A DNA stretch of 64,000 nt from assembly GCA_032719365.1 (NCBI GenBank), contig CM064871.1, forward strand, positions 73,016,383 through 73,080,382, given 5' to 3'. Positions 23,438-36,492 of this stretch are shown here, one piece after another. Position 1 is the first letter of the stretch, and each line of letters opens with the position of its first letter. This DNA is from Prinsepia uniflora (taxonomy: Eukaryota > Streptophyta > Magnoliopsida > Rosales > Rosaceae). The translations under genes were made by a program, and so were the position numbers. The notes under the pieces are model-generated. The model was given only the letters and a program-made list of their open reading frames with translations, ran no database searches and was not told the DNA's origin.

Positions 23438-24714
23438 CAAGTTGCCTTTTTTTTTTTTTCATTTTTTCTTTATTTTCTTTCACTTTTATTTGTCTATTTT
23501 TTTTTTCAATTTTAAATATATCAATTCTTTCCAACTTTTAAAACAAAAATGGACTTCTTCATCATTTTTTTTTTCAATTTTACATATATTTATTCATTTT
23601 ATAATTTTTCTTCCATTTAAATTTTTTTATGCTTATTGTTATGTTTTTAATTATATTAACATTCAATTATAGTAATTCACTTCAATTTATTTTTATATTT
23701 AAATTTTTATATTATTAGTCATCGGCAGAACCCTATTATATCATATTATTCATTATATATTTATTATATCATAGTCATTTTATAGTTTTTATTAGTCCTA
23801 TATAACCATCATTGGGTACTTAAGTTTTCCCCAAAGTTTCATTCCAAATTTCCAACTTTTAGATCGAATTTCCATCAATTTTGTTGACCGTAAACGATAT
23901 CGATATTTAGGACGAGATATCCGTAAATTTGACTAGCAATATATCCGTCGATATCGATATTTTCATTATTGAATACAGTACGTCAATAGACTATTTATAT
24001 ATTAAATGGACTATTTTATATAATATACTCAAAACTTGGACTAATTTATAATTATTTCTATAATAATCTAATTAAGCTAGCCAGCTAGGTCTTGGTTAAT
24101 TTTGTTGTCTTTCGAGTACGAAAATACTTGAACGTGCATATTAGTGAATGGCTTCCATCAGTGAATACTATTGAATATAAATGTGTATATATATATAATA
24201 TACGAATTATTAATTAATAGTAGTACTCTGTATTCTCTCAAACTAGTACCTATTTATCTGGAGCCCTAGCTAGGCAACCCGATTGGACCATTGGAAATTT
24301 CTCTTTTGTTTTTTCTTCTTTGACATATCTAAAACCTAGCTAGCTTCAGTCCAAAGAAGAAAAAAAAATCTAAAACCTGGCTAGCTAGGTAGTTATATAC
24401 GTATGTAGAATACAAATTTGAAAGATATAGGATCGAGTCTCTCACGAGACATCTTATAATTAGTCTTTTTTAAGGTTGAGATTCACATTGAGAAATCTTT
24501 CCAGTTTAATTTCCAGTACTCGATATAATTTCTTCACTTATTATTTCAGCTTATTTTTATTGAAATGCTTAATTTTGTTAAGATATAACATAGAATTACA
24601 ATTTTGAGTTTAAATTCTAGCTTTTTGGTATATATATAGTGTCGTTTGGAAGAAGGTCGAGAGGTAGATTTATGAACCTATAAGTTAACTGCTTCGATTT
24701 TAAGACGGACGACC

Positions 24715-24879
24715 GAAAACCAAAGTTTTATTGAACTAGATTATATATATACCCTAAATAATTAAATTTTTTAGTAAATGAGATCAAAGTAAATGAAAAC
24801 CAAAGTTTTATCGAACTAATTAATATGTATTACCCTAAATAATTAATTTTTTTAGTAAATGAGTCAAAGTAAATGAAAA
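24715..24879 (+). repeat. Tandem duplication, period about 80 bp
   Basis: Two copies beginning GAAAACCAAAGTTTTAT and ending CAAAGTAAATGAAAA, with a few differences and small indels. Confidence 0.85.
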
Positions 24880-25340
24880 TTTTAGAAAAGCTAGTTTTGC
24901 CCCCAAGCAACCAATCATGTCTATAGAGAAAAACTTGTGAACTCCATAATAGACTAAGAAAAAGAGTAGCTAGGGTTTTCCACAACATACGTACTAATTA
25001 ATCTCCAAGACAATAATCGATCTCAAGATTTAGAGTAAGTTTGCACAGTAAATACTGTTTTTCTGTATAGAGGATCAAATGAATCTCTCTACATTTTTTT
25101 TCCCGTCAATCCTTCTTATTTAATGGGTTTATTTATTTTTTTATTTTATATATTTGTTATAATTGTTGAGCTGGCCATACATCTTTTGAAATATCATTTC
25201 AAGACCACTAGCTAGTTTTCATAAAAATTAACTAAATTAGAGATTGTTTAATTCTTGGCCTGGACAAACTAAATGTAGAATATTTAAGTGTTTCATCACA
25301 TAAAATAAATATATAAGGCTGTTTTGCTTGTTTCCCCTTA

Positions 25341-25468
25341 AACTTATACTCTCTGAATTGGCACTTGAATTTTTAGTATATATAACAAATTAAGCAAAAT
25401 GTAAAACTTATACTCTCTGAATTGGCTCTTGAATTTTTAGTATATATAACAAATTAAGCAAAATGTAA
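25341..25468 (+). repeat. Tandem duplication, period 64 bp
   Basis: Two copies beginning AACTTATACTCTCTGAATTG differ at about one position, indicating a recent event. Confidence 0.9.
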
Positions 25469-25567
25469 ATTTCTTCGTATGATTACATTTCGTTCAATTT
25501 TTTGTCAAAAATTTATGGAAAAATTGTAAGGATTATATTAAATTGAGGGCGAATGATTACACAGTTC

Positions 25568-25570
<3 letters not shown>

Positions 25571-25599
<29 letters not shown>
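25571..25599. repeat. (AT)n microsatellite
   Basis: About 14 AT units. Confidence 0.9.
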
Positions 25600-25601
<2 letters not shown>

Positions 25602-26383
25602 AGTTACAGGGCTTTGATCTTTGGGCAATGCAATTCGATATCGGTTAATTTTCTCTTAATTAATATTAATGTTGTTATGAAACAGTTTGAGATGACAATG
25701 ACACAGCTGCAAGCCTGCAATATAAATAATACATTTGATTTGACCACTTAGAAGCCGCCTGTTTATTAATGTATGGTTTAATCAGCTGAAAAGCATATGA
25801 ATTATAACCCAGCTATAGCTAGCTAGCTACCTGCTTGAAGAAATGCAAGAGCTGTGTCTGTGAATAATAAACAGTCCAAATTAATCTGTTTGAGTTTTAG
25901 ATTTAAAGTGATTCATTAATTTGTAGTAAGTTTTAGATATATCAATGGATACAAAACCAGATGGAAGCGAGCTTGTTTCGTTAATGGTTGAAAACTTCAC
26001 AATTATGGATCAAAACACCGACTATTCGTTAACATGTACATATAGGCTAGGAGCTAGGAGCTACGAGCAGGAGCCTAGCCCTAGCTAGCTAAAAGAAAAG
26101 AGCTGCAATGAATCTAGCAACTGCATGCATATAAATGTGTATGTATTTTTCTGACGAATAAGAAGGTAGAGAAGGAGAGACCAATGGAAAATGTGAGTTT
26201 TTAACCGAAATTCAAGATGAAAATGACCGATCATTTCAACAATATCAATGTGGGTTGTTGGTGAAGATATCATCGATCATCACTTGTCGATAGCTTCTCT
26301 TTTATGGCATGCTATCGTTCAAACCAGGTTTTCTTTTTTGGTGCACTCTTAATACCTGCTTCTTCTCCTTGTCTTCATCTCCA

Positions 26384-26384
<1 letters not shown>

Positions 26385-26429
<45 letters not shown>
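26385..26429 (+). repeat. (CT)n microsatellite
   Basis: About 22 CT units. Confidence 0.95.
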
Positions 26430-26433
<4 letters not shown>

Positions 26434-26516
26434 TTAATTATCATGACTAGATACTAATTAACTAGCTATATATAGCACCTAGCAAGCTAGCTTTTCTCAC
26501 CATCATCATCACCATG

Positions 26517-26790
26517 CACTACACCAAAACAGAGTTTTCAGGGGTACAAATTAGAGTATAAAAATGCGCACTCTAAAAAAGTACTTTTTAGGCATACATT
26601 TTTGTGTGCCTTAAAAAATTGCATATTTATATTATTTACGGCGTACTTTTTTTGTGTGCTTTCTTTTATAACTAATTAAGGCGTGCCTTTGTCGTTGTGT
26701 GCCTTAAAAAAGACATTTTAAGGCGCGCTTTTTAATGCGCATATATGCACATCGTAAAAAAAGTTTTTAAGACGTGCATATTTGCATCTT
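26517..26790 (+). mobile_element. CACTA (En/Spm)-type transposon terminus and subterminal repeats
   Basis: The end reads CACTACACCAAAACAGAG, typical of plant CACTA TIRs. Behind it lie many short motifs in both orientations around GTGTGCCTTAAAA and AAGGCGTGC, as in CACTA subterminal regions. The matching inverted end is not found in the window, so the element either extends past 64,000 or is broken. The LTR elements downstream may sit inside it. Confidence 0.6.
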
Positions 26791-27073
26791 AAAAACAAGA
26801 TCAAAATTTTCGGCTCCCATCCAAAATTATCCTTTCTAAATACTTAAATTTTCAGTTCCCCAGCCAATTTCTGTATACGCCATGTTTTTTGTTGAACAAA
26901 TTTATTCTACTATACTGCCTTTCCTAAAAATTCAATTTTTCATAGCTGTCAAGGTTAGTGGTTGCCTTCAGAATTTTTTCCTCCGTTCTTCTTCTTTGTT
27001 CGCGACTCCCTCCGATTTTTTTCCCTCAGTTCGTCCTTTTTGTTTGCTACTCGACCAGACTCTGCTCTCTTTT

Positions 27074-30026
27074 TGTAACGACCGTCCCGGGAATTAGGGT
27101 TAAGACCGTGTTTAAGATGAGATTAGTGAGCTTAATTGGTGGTTAGTCGGTTACGATAGCGTAGAATGACGATTTTGCCCCTAGGTTGGGCAAAATATTG
27201 ACTTTGAGTTCGGGCGGTCAAATGGACTTTGACCAATGACTATGACGTAGCTTGGGATGTCACGAATCCGTAGACAGGTGGCACGCCCGATTCTGACATC
27301 CGAGGAGGAAGATATGATGTTCGGAAGGTTGATGGCACTTTCGTAATTTGGCTAAAATAGGAGAAAATGTTGACTTTTCGTACGACCGGGTTTTTACACG
27401 TTGACCTAGGATAGTTAGGTAGATCTTGTCGTCCTGAGTTCAACGGCAGGCGGCACGTATTCATCGGACCTAGGATGTGTAACTTACGGGTCTAGAAAGG
27501 TAGTGGCAAAATGGTAATTTTGACTTAAAAAGAAGGGCATTTTGGTCTTTCTGTGTCTTGGGATTTGGGCCAATCAGATAAGGCCAATTGTACAGTGAGA
27601 TTGGGATATTTGTGAGAGGGCTGAGGGGATGGTGACACGTGCAGTGTGTGTAGTGGGTTCTAGGGAGTGCACGGTGTGTGTGTGTTCGAATTAAACGAGT
27701 GTGTGTGGTCGTGTTCGAGAGAAAACAGAGTGAAGTCTGAGAGGGAATTGATCGAGTTCTGGGTGAGAGTGTGAGAGCTTGAGTGTGTGAGTGTGATCAG
27801 GGGAAGCTGGAGAATGCAAGGAAGCTGGAGAATGCAAGGAAGTTGGTGAGAGGAGTTGAGAAGTCGAGTGTTGGTGTGTGCAAGGTGTGAGGTTCTCAGG
27901 AAAACAGAGAGGGAGTTTGGGTGGTGTGTTGTCGTGCCTGGTCAATTGAGATTGGTGGTGGCGTTCAGAGGACGGAGGAGGATCTGAGGAGTTGTGTGGA
28001 CACCAGGGGACACGATGGAGCCCAAGACGGTGAGCGGCAGGAGAGGTAATTTCTATTTCCTCTGTTTTTCCGTTTTATTTCAAATCAAAAGTCCATTTCA
28101 AATCGAAAGTCGTGGACTTAGGGGCTGAGTCGAGGGTTCTAGTTGGTCCTAGTCGACTACTTAGGCCCTTAGGAACTTGCTAGTATCGAAGCCGTGACAG
28201 GGGAGGACTTGGGTGGTCGGGAACCGAAACAGGGGTTTCGGGTTGTTTTTATTTCGAGCTTGAGACGACGAGTAGGATGCTGTGTCGAAGTGTTTAAAGT
28301 AGGGGAACAGGTTATTTAGGAATGGACGATGAAGATGGTGAAGAAAAGAAGGAAAACGGAGACGGGACGGCAGAGAACCGGGAACGCCGGTTCAGTACAG
28401 TCAAACCGGTCGACCCGAGGTAGACGATGATGAACAGTGTTCCTGTAGCAGGCGCGTGCGGGCCACGCGCATCCACTTTGGGCGGCGCGTGGGGGCGTGT
28501 GCGGCAGCGGTTGGGAAAACAGTCAACATGGTTTTTGGTCTAGGTGTTGTGACTAGTCCATTGGAATAGGTTTCGGGTTAATCAGACGTCGTTTGAGGTT
28601 AGTTCCGCGAGGGTGAAGGTTTAGGGTTCCGGTTCGTTACGTTTAGGACCCGGGGATTTTTGTGGAAATGAGGTGGACCTTCGTAGATGTGTTAGTAACG
28701 TTCTTGGGTGATGGTTGACAGGTTCGGGATTTCCCGAGGAAGCTGAGGAACGTACAGGACGTACGGGGCGCGAGTGAAGTGCCGGTAACTGTGAGTGGAC
28801 CCCTTCTCTAAACTTGAGCATGCATAACTGTTTTTCTATTATTGTTTTATGGTTTTATATGTGATTTCATGATGATTAAATATGCTAAGTTGGTTTTACC
28901 TAATTGCACGTTTTTCGAGGAAATACGATTCGCACGTTTTACGAGAAAAGCTTTGATTCTGGATTTTGATGTTATAGTTTCAGGATTCCAAATGATAAAT
29001 GATTTTTAATGATTATAAAGGGATTTTGGAACATGATTTCGATGATCGAGGTTTTTTGTTTTAAAATCGGATTTCGAGAATCGAGATTTGGTTTTAAAGT
29101 TGAAAAGTGGAATTCCGGATTTGGGTTTGGAATGGCGGTTCTGGATGGCCGAAGAGCTTCGGACCAGTGATTTCAGATTTGGGTTTGGATATGGATTTAG
29201 AAATGGGTTTCAAATGGTTTTGGATTGGATTTTCTGGATCTGGTTATTGGGTTTAAAGACCCGGATATTGTGATTGACGGGGGACGGGCCCAGATTGGGT
29301 TTAAAGACCCGGATTGAGTTTAAAGACTCGGGAGTTTAAAGACTCGGATATATTGATATTTCCCCCGTAGGCCTGTTGAGTTTAAAGACTCGGATATTAT
29401 TGAGGCCTGGATTGAGTTTAAAGACTCGGGAGTTTAAAGACTCGGGAGTTTAAAGACTCGGATAGGTCCAGCAGGTTCGTTCGGATAATGATGGCTTGAT
29501 ATTTGTCTGTTGTGATACAGTTTTATGGTGCTTGTGATATGATTTCTATAACTGGTTTAAATTCTGTTTTTATGATGATCTTTATGTGATTTATAACTGA
29601 TTTCAGTACATGGGTTATGCATGTGTGATTTCAAAACGGAGGGCCAAAACCCTGGATTTCTTATGAAATGGTTTTTGGAAACTCTTCTTTTATTTATGGC
29701 CCACTCACACCTTCTGTTTTTAAATTGCCCTCCAGGTCGTGGAGCTAGAGCGGGGTTTCGGCGTCGAGGCAGCGTCGGAGACATAGAGGTTACGAGAACG
29801 ACCCCAGAGTGTTTTAAATTTTCTGTGTGCGTGTACTGGTTATCGGTTTTCTTTCTTTTGTATTTAGTACTATACTCTGTAAACCTTTGACTTCGGGATG
29901 TTTCATATAGTTTCTCCTGCGTCTGACTGTGTTACTTTAGTAGTTCTCGTTGGTGTTGTGTTGGGGTGTCAGACGGGAGCAGGATTTACCTCGGTTTTCG
30001 GGGTGAAACCGAGGTGGGTCCTGACA
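27074..30026 (+). mobile_element. Solo LTR, 2.95 kb, TSD CTTTT
   Basis: It starts TGTAACGACCGTCCCGGG and ends GGTGGGTCCTGACA, with CTTTT at 27069-27073 and 27027+3000 (30027-30031). One terminal copy between exact 5-bp duplications is the mark of a solo LTR left by recombination between two LTRs. There is no coding sequence. Inside are GCGCGTG-rich inverted motifs near 28450-28505, a mini-exon-like block ending at GTGAGTGG (28791), and a GAGTTTAAAGACTC hairpin array (29249-29462). No gag or pol is linked to it, so the family is unassigned beyond LTR retrotransposon. Confidence 0.9.
29249..29462 (+). repeat. TTTAAA-core hairpin minisatellite
   Basis: Units alternate between GGGTTTAAAGACCC and GAGTTTAAAGACTC separated by 2-40 nt. 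The two versions differ at both partner positions of the stem, so pairing is kept. Confidence 0.9.
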
Positions 30027-30031
30027 CTTTT

Positions 30032-31319
30032 TATTTCTTCGCGATCACTCTTTTGCATTGACGAAGAAGTTGTTCTGCGACACCTCATCTCACACTGACT
30101 AACCCCATCTCAGGATCTTCGATTTTTCTTCCTCCTCCGCCACTTTTCGACCAATTTCCAGAGTAAGCGTTTGGCTTTTATTTAATTTATATGCTTCATT
30201 TAGGTTATATTTGTTATGCATTTTGTGGGTTGATTGTCTTGCAAACCCTAGAATTCAAATTCAACCATGTCTTTTTAATTTCAGTTTGATAGGAATTAGT
30301 TTGAATTCCGGTTTAAAAATTAGGGCTTGATTTTCTTGCATGTTTTTTTTTTGTAAGGATTAACTAATAAGCTATTTAACATTTGAAGAACTTTGAGGAA
30401 TTGATCTTATAATACAAGCATTAAAATTTCAGCAATCTAATTGTGTAGTGGTTGGATAACTGAGGTTGATAAGATCTTGGGTTCATTTCTTAACCTTTAG
30501 TTTTTTGTGGTATATGTCACTATTTTTCAGAGAAAGAGCTTACAGTTCATTGAATATCCTCAGAAGAAGTCGGTTGAACACAATGTTCAAGTGCAAGAGT
30601 ATTTCGGAAGTGCTTCAACGAAGCTCTTAGTGATGATTTTGTAAACGGTAGGTATGCAAATAATGTAAAGTAACATAGATGCAGTAATGTTACTTTACTT
30701 AATCTCTACTCTCTTTTGGGGCTTCCCCTTGGCTTTTCGAGTGCTCCTTTGGTAAGCTTAAATTTATACTTTTTAACAAGGCTTAGAGACCCCCCTTGGC
30801 TTTTGAAGTATTCTTGCAGTGGATGGTTTTGCTGTGTAAATTGGCTATCCTGAAGGACCTGCAAAGGGTTTCATTGATCCCAGCGTAGAGGAAACCTGAA
30901 AAATGCCGTTAGAAATCACGGTGACGGTTGGGAGGAGAGTAATTACCCTTCTATGGAGCAACTTTGGAAGTTAGCTTCTCCCTCTATATTCCGATCTTTC
31001 TGTTAATTGGTGCAACATGTTATCCTTGATCCAATCTCGTTGTTTATAATCTATTTTTACTTGAATAGTGTTTTAAATGTTTTCGAAGTTTTGGTACTTG
31101 GACATGAGCTTTTTGTGCTCGATCATCATTTGTGCTATGTTTGGGTAGTGATATTGGTAATGATGTTTGTTTTTCAAAGAGCTTATTGTTAGTTTTGACA
31201 AAGCAATATTGCGACCCTCACCCAAAGAGGTGCTAGTACTTATGGCCTATGAAACTATTATTAGATTATGTTACAACAACTCTTTTTTGAATTAAAAATG
31301 TTAGACTATTCACATATAT
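30032..31319. other. Flanking DNA, possible interior of the CACTA-type element
   Basis: It continues directly from the DNA left of 27069, once the solo LTR is removed. There are intron-like signals (TTTTTCAG at about 30530) and a 38-codon open stretch after it, RKSLQFIEYPQKKSVEHNVQ..., ending in TAA near 30643. I cannot name this sequence. It may be a captured host fragment or decayed transposon code. Confidence 0.35.
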
Positions 31320-32811
31320 TGCCGAGACCCATCCCAATCTCCCTGAATTACCGTGGGATGTGCCTTGCTCCCGTCTGACACCACGTGCCAGACCAGGGAT
31401 AAAACCATAATCCACTTGGGGTTACGAGAGTGCACATTGATTTTCAGAGTATGCGGCGACATGTGATGTCACTGTCTCTGCTACAGCCCGCATCCACGAT
31501 CAACCTGAAGGGTATCAACAATCATAAAGCTGCGAGTGAAAAAAAATAAACAGTTCAAAAGAATTTATCGAAAAGACATTTATACCCTTCACGTAAAAGC
31601 ATGCATGCATAAAAAAACAGTATTTTCAAATATTTTCGCAAAAGCAAGACATATTGCTTTTCAAAGTAAAACACAATGAAAAATGCTTCTCAATCGAAAC
31701 CATTTCCTCACTAGGGTCTCATCCCCAAAACCAAATCATGTGGGTCTCAGCCCAAATCCAATACACATGGGTCTCCGTCCAAAACAAGCTCAACAAGGCC
31801 TCTGCCCGAACCATAGACTCGCTTCCGGAGTCTCATGAAACATAAACCATTCCTTTTTATCTCATATCATCATATCATCATCACTGGTCACGATATCAGC
31901 GCTACGCGTGCGACTCAGGATTTCACATCCAAATATACACCTGGCTCTGGAGCCCACGACTTGACGTCTATGTGTTCTAACTCAGGATCACACATCACAC
32001 AAGATGGTCGACATCTAAGCGATGACATCTATAGGATCACACATCACACAAGATGGGCGACGTCTGCAAAATGTCCATCTCCGACACTCCTGCAGGCAGT
32101 GTCCTTGTGACCTCTCCAGGATCACGCATCCCTTTAGATGGTCGACGTCCAGAGGCTACATCACATCATAGAGGATGGTCGTGTAAAAAACATTTCACAG
32201 ATCATCTCAAATTATCTCAAATGGGTCCACACCCAGATATAATCTCATCAAATCTGTTTCCACAAACCATCATAAAAACAGTGTCTAGCAACACTTCATA
32301 AATCCAGAATTCCTCCAATTCTATCAAATCCATAACTGGGTCTCATACCCGAAATATCTTTCATAAATCATAACTGGGTCACAGCCCGATATCATTTCCT
32401 CGTGTTTGACTATACTCTAAATCAAACTGTAAATCAACTGGAACTCATGCCCGAAAACACATTTCCAAATTCGAAAAACATTTCCAAATTCGAAAACCAT
32501 TTCATTATTCAAATCGTTTTCCAAATCCCAATTGACTATCATCCAAGTCAAAGTCAAAGTCAACATCCAGCTAGGACTCATGTCCGAATACCGATTTTAT
32601 GCATCTCCGTGAAATCATTCAAAATTGATAATTAATTCTCGGCTTCACGCCTCTCCGATCAAAATCACATAAAACACATGCACATAGAATACTCGGCCTA
32701 AGCCCATGCATCATGTGAAACATAAATCTTGACTACGTGCAATATCGCATTTTCTATGAAAATGCCAAGTCAACAACATAAACCATATTTAAATCATATG
32801 CGCTCAAGACA
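31320..32811 (-). mobile_element. Partial long LTR, 5' part missing
   Basis: On the plus strand it starts TGCCGAGACCCATCCCAATC and shows the usual order of this family: CTCCCGTCTGACA, AACCTGAAGGGTATCA, TGCATGCAT and a hairpin array (for example GGGTCTCAGCCC, GGACTCATGTCC). The sequence stops at 32811, where the next LTR begins. Its TTACA end and mini-exon were not found elsewhere, and no TSD is visible. Confidence 0.75.
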
Positions 32812-35800
32812 TGACACGACCCATGACAGGACCCATCCCAATCCCCCCGGGATTAACGCGGGATGACCCTGCTCCCGTCTGACAAGGGATATTTTTGACC
32901 TTTGCCCTCTTGGGCTATCAGAGTACGCCAGGATCCGGAAGAGGTATGTGATATCTCGATCTCTGCTATAGTCCACATCCGATGTCAACCTGAAGGGTAT
33001 TAAAAACAGAAAGACTGTGAGTGGACAAAACAAAGAGTTTATAAAAACATTTCACCAAAGACCTTTATACCCTCCACTAAAAAGCATGCATGCATAGTAA
33101 AACCATTTATCCAATCATATATGTTAAAACATCCATAATTAGGGTCTCAGCCCCAAATTCTGTAAATACAAGTCACCCGGGCTCCTGCCCAAAACCATTT
33201 ACAGAAAACCATAGTATAGTAAACATACGTGGGATCTCAGCCCAAATCCATTTATCATTATAAACACAATTTCCCAAACCAATTGAAATCATGTTTATCC
33301 ATTATATTCATATCCAGAACCTGTCACGGTAAAATAAAGCTACACGTGTGCTAACCGGGGTCTCAAACCCAAGTCTCTCCAGGGTCCACACAGGTCAATG
33401 TCCGTAGATCAATGACCCTCCCTGGAGGTAACAAACCATGCCCATCCTGAGAGTAAGGAACCCAATTGGGGGGCGACTCCACTTAGTCAGTGCTCCGTGA
33501 CTACTTCGGGGTCCACCCAGGCCAACGACCCTCCCCGAAGAAGACAATCACATATAAAGGATAGAATATGAAAAACCTTTTGAAATCATTCTTGAAACCT
33601 TTCAAGGATTCATGCCCGGCCCCCATAAGCCGTCATGAACCATAAAATTCTTTTTTTGGGTTCATGCCGGTTCCCCTATAAACCGTCATGACCCATAAAT
33701 CCATTTTTAACACATAGCTGGGCGCTAGGTCCGAATCCACATAGAAACTGGACCTCCGGTCCGGATCGTAAACCAACTGGGCCTCCGGCCCGATGCCTCG
33801 TTAAATCAACTGGACCTCAAGTCCGAGAGTTTGTAATTCAAATGGGTCTCATAACCGAGTTTACCTTTTTAAATCCAAAATCATTTCATTAAACCATTCA
33901 AAAAACCATAAGAATGGAAAATCAGAGTAAAGCTGGAAAACCTCGATTTACGTGCAAGCACGTAAATCGTCTCGAAATACGTGAAACCATATAATTCACA
34001 AATATCCAAATCAACATCATCAAATCACATTCATAAACCATATAAAACATTTATGCATGCATCATAGTTTAGAAATCAAGGTCCACTCACAGACCGTCTG
34101 AAGCTGCGCTTCGATACGCGTGCCATAATCGTCTCCCGGGTCAATCACCGTCACTGGGACTCCCAAACCTGTCCAAATTGTAATAGAAGGTTACTAACTA
34201 CTGAATTAACCTCCTACCAAAGCCCCGTAGTTTTCCGATATTTTTTACTATTTTTAAAACCGAACCTAAACCTTCGGACATCCCGAAAACTATCGAAACG
34301 ATGTCCGATTGACGCGAGACCAGTCCCAAAATCTTCGTTACATGGAATAGAAGATTTTCTGTGTTGAAATCTTTCCCAAATTATGGTTCACGCGCCCTCA
34401 CGCGCTCCTAGAAGGGCTAGATTACTGTTCATCGTCATTAACCTCCAGCAGACTGGTTTTACTGTTATGGACCGGTTCACCTGGTTTGGCCGGTCCAACT
34501 GAACCGGCGTGACCGGTTCAAAGCCCTAGACACCCCATTTTTCATCCTACTTCTTCCTTTTTGGTTCCTTTCTTCCTATTTTGATGTTTTCTAGCCATTA
34601 CAATCCTTAAAACAATCTAAAAACACCTAAATCCTATGGTTCGTGTAACGACCCGAACTAAGAATAATAATATTTTAATGTAAAAAGACTATTTTGCCCT
34701 TGAGGGGGAAAACTTGACTTTTGACCCGGGAAACAATTTGGACTTTGACCCATGACTATGACGTAGATCGGGACGTCACGAATCCGTAGATAGGCGGCAC
34801 GCCGAAATTGGAGTTCGTATGAAGAAGTTATGGTCACGGACGTATTTTAGCAGAATTTACGAACCGAACGCAACAGAATAAAATATTATTATTTATGGGA
34901 ATCCGTGCCAAGCTCAGATTCAAATCAAACCAGCGGATGAGTGACAAGTGTCACTCATCCAAGTCAACACTATTCCCATAAAGTTGGGTTTACTATTATA
35001 GGCCATATTTAATTCTTTTATTTCCTCTCAACAATCCCTAACCATTGATCTCTCTACCCAAACAAATCCCAGCCCTCAATTTCCTTTGCTTTTTCTCTAT
35101 CCCTGCATGATCATGTTCTCTGGGGAGAAAACACAAACACACACATTCATTCCCCCTAAACCGTGCACCCATCTCCCCTTCGATTTTCTCTCAACCCAAA
35201 CGCACAAACCATCAAACTTCACACCACCAGCCGACCACCCACAACACCGCCATCATCTCCTCATCACCACCGTGCACCACCAGCGACCACCGTCCCTTTC
35301 CCTGCCCTGAAAAACCCGTGCAAAACTCAGACCCGAAACACAGAGGAATCGGGTCCAAGAAGCAAAACCCCACATTCCCACCACCTCGACTCAAGTGGAG
35401 CTCCAGTTGACACCGTGAGGACCCCAGGAGCACGACTGAATAGACGGCGAAGGCTACGGCGGCGACACGGCGGCGGTAAGGCCCAAAACCCGAGAGCCCA
35501 TTTTTTTTCCCTGTTTCGAACCAACCCATTTTAATGCCTAGAAATCGATCCTTTGGTTATGGACATGCCCTAGGGTCAGAGACGAGCTGATTGGGACTAT
35601 TTTGGACGACTGAGACGGCTTGGATCGCCGGAGACGACGACCGGCTTTCTGGCCGTGAAGTTCAGCAAGGCCCTGGTGAGTTTCTTCTCGTTTTCTTCCA
35701 GTTTTGAGGTTGTAGAACCATAGAACAGGCCTAGACGACCCTATAGGAATGAACCCTGTCGAAAATGGTGGCCAGAAACGTACAGTGGAATCGGGTCAAC

Positions 35801-36492
35801 CCGTGGGTCAACGACGACCCGGTTCCAGTAAAACGGGCTGACCTGGTACTGTAGTAATGATGACGTCATCCTATCAGATATTGTCAGACCAGGGACTAAT
35901 CAGAACATGCCACGTGTCACCTGACAAGTGTCAGTGATGACGTCATGCTGACGTCAACAGTACTGTAGTAGCGTTGACCCACGCGTTGACCAGGCGCGTG
36001 GGGGCGCGTGTGAACAGTGATTTTGGTGGGGCCGGTACCATTTTCAAGTTCTCGACGATACGGATCCAATGGAGGTGGTTTCGTGTCGATCGAAGATCGT
36101 TACGTTAGTCAAAATGGGGTTTGAAGCATCAGGAATAGTGCCCGGGATGCGATTTTGAGGCGGATCTATTCTAGGGTCTTGGTATTGAAGTTATAGGGTC
36201 CTTAAGTAACTCTCAGGTATATTAATACAGGTTTTAGAGATCGTTGAGCAGCAAGGACCGAGAGTGAGTGGGCTGTTTGATTTATAAAAGGCTTGCATGC
36301 ATAAACTGTTTCACTATTTCCACTGATGATTTCGATGAGTCTTATATGAACTGTTTATATATGATATTACAATGTTTTGGGCATGAGACCCGTCTGGATT
36401 ATATGTGGATTTTGTTTGGGGATGTCCGGGGGGGACATAGGGTAAACTATACTGTTATTGTACTGTTCTTTCCTACCTGTGTATATTGTCTT

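Larger units (their letters stand above)
22998..23971. mobile_element. hAT-like non-autonomous DNA element
   Basis: An exact 8-bp duplication AATACAGT flanks the segment (22990-22997 and 23972-23979). The ends are inverted: CATTGATGAAAATGTCGG on the left, and on the right the inverse of CAATAATGAAAATATCGATA. Both ends carry ATATCG-type subterminal repeats. The 8-bp TSD and CA...TG ends fit hAT. The interior has a 30-G run, a tRNA-like sequence and no transposase. Confidence 0.65.
23980..26516. other. Intergenic region with tandem duplications and microsatellites
   Basis: Contains an 80-bp-period duplication (24715-24879), a 64-bp-period duplication (25341-25468), (TA)n at 25571-25599 and (CT)n at 26385-26429. 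No gene is supported. Confidence 0.5.

Noticed and set aside
29249..29462. CRISPR-like array of short palindromic repeats
   Set aside because: The units are separated by irregular 2-40-nt spacers, lie in a plant LTR and have no cas genes; hairpin minisatellite fits better.
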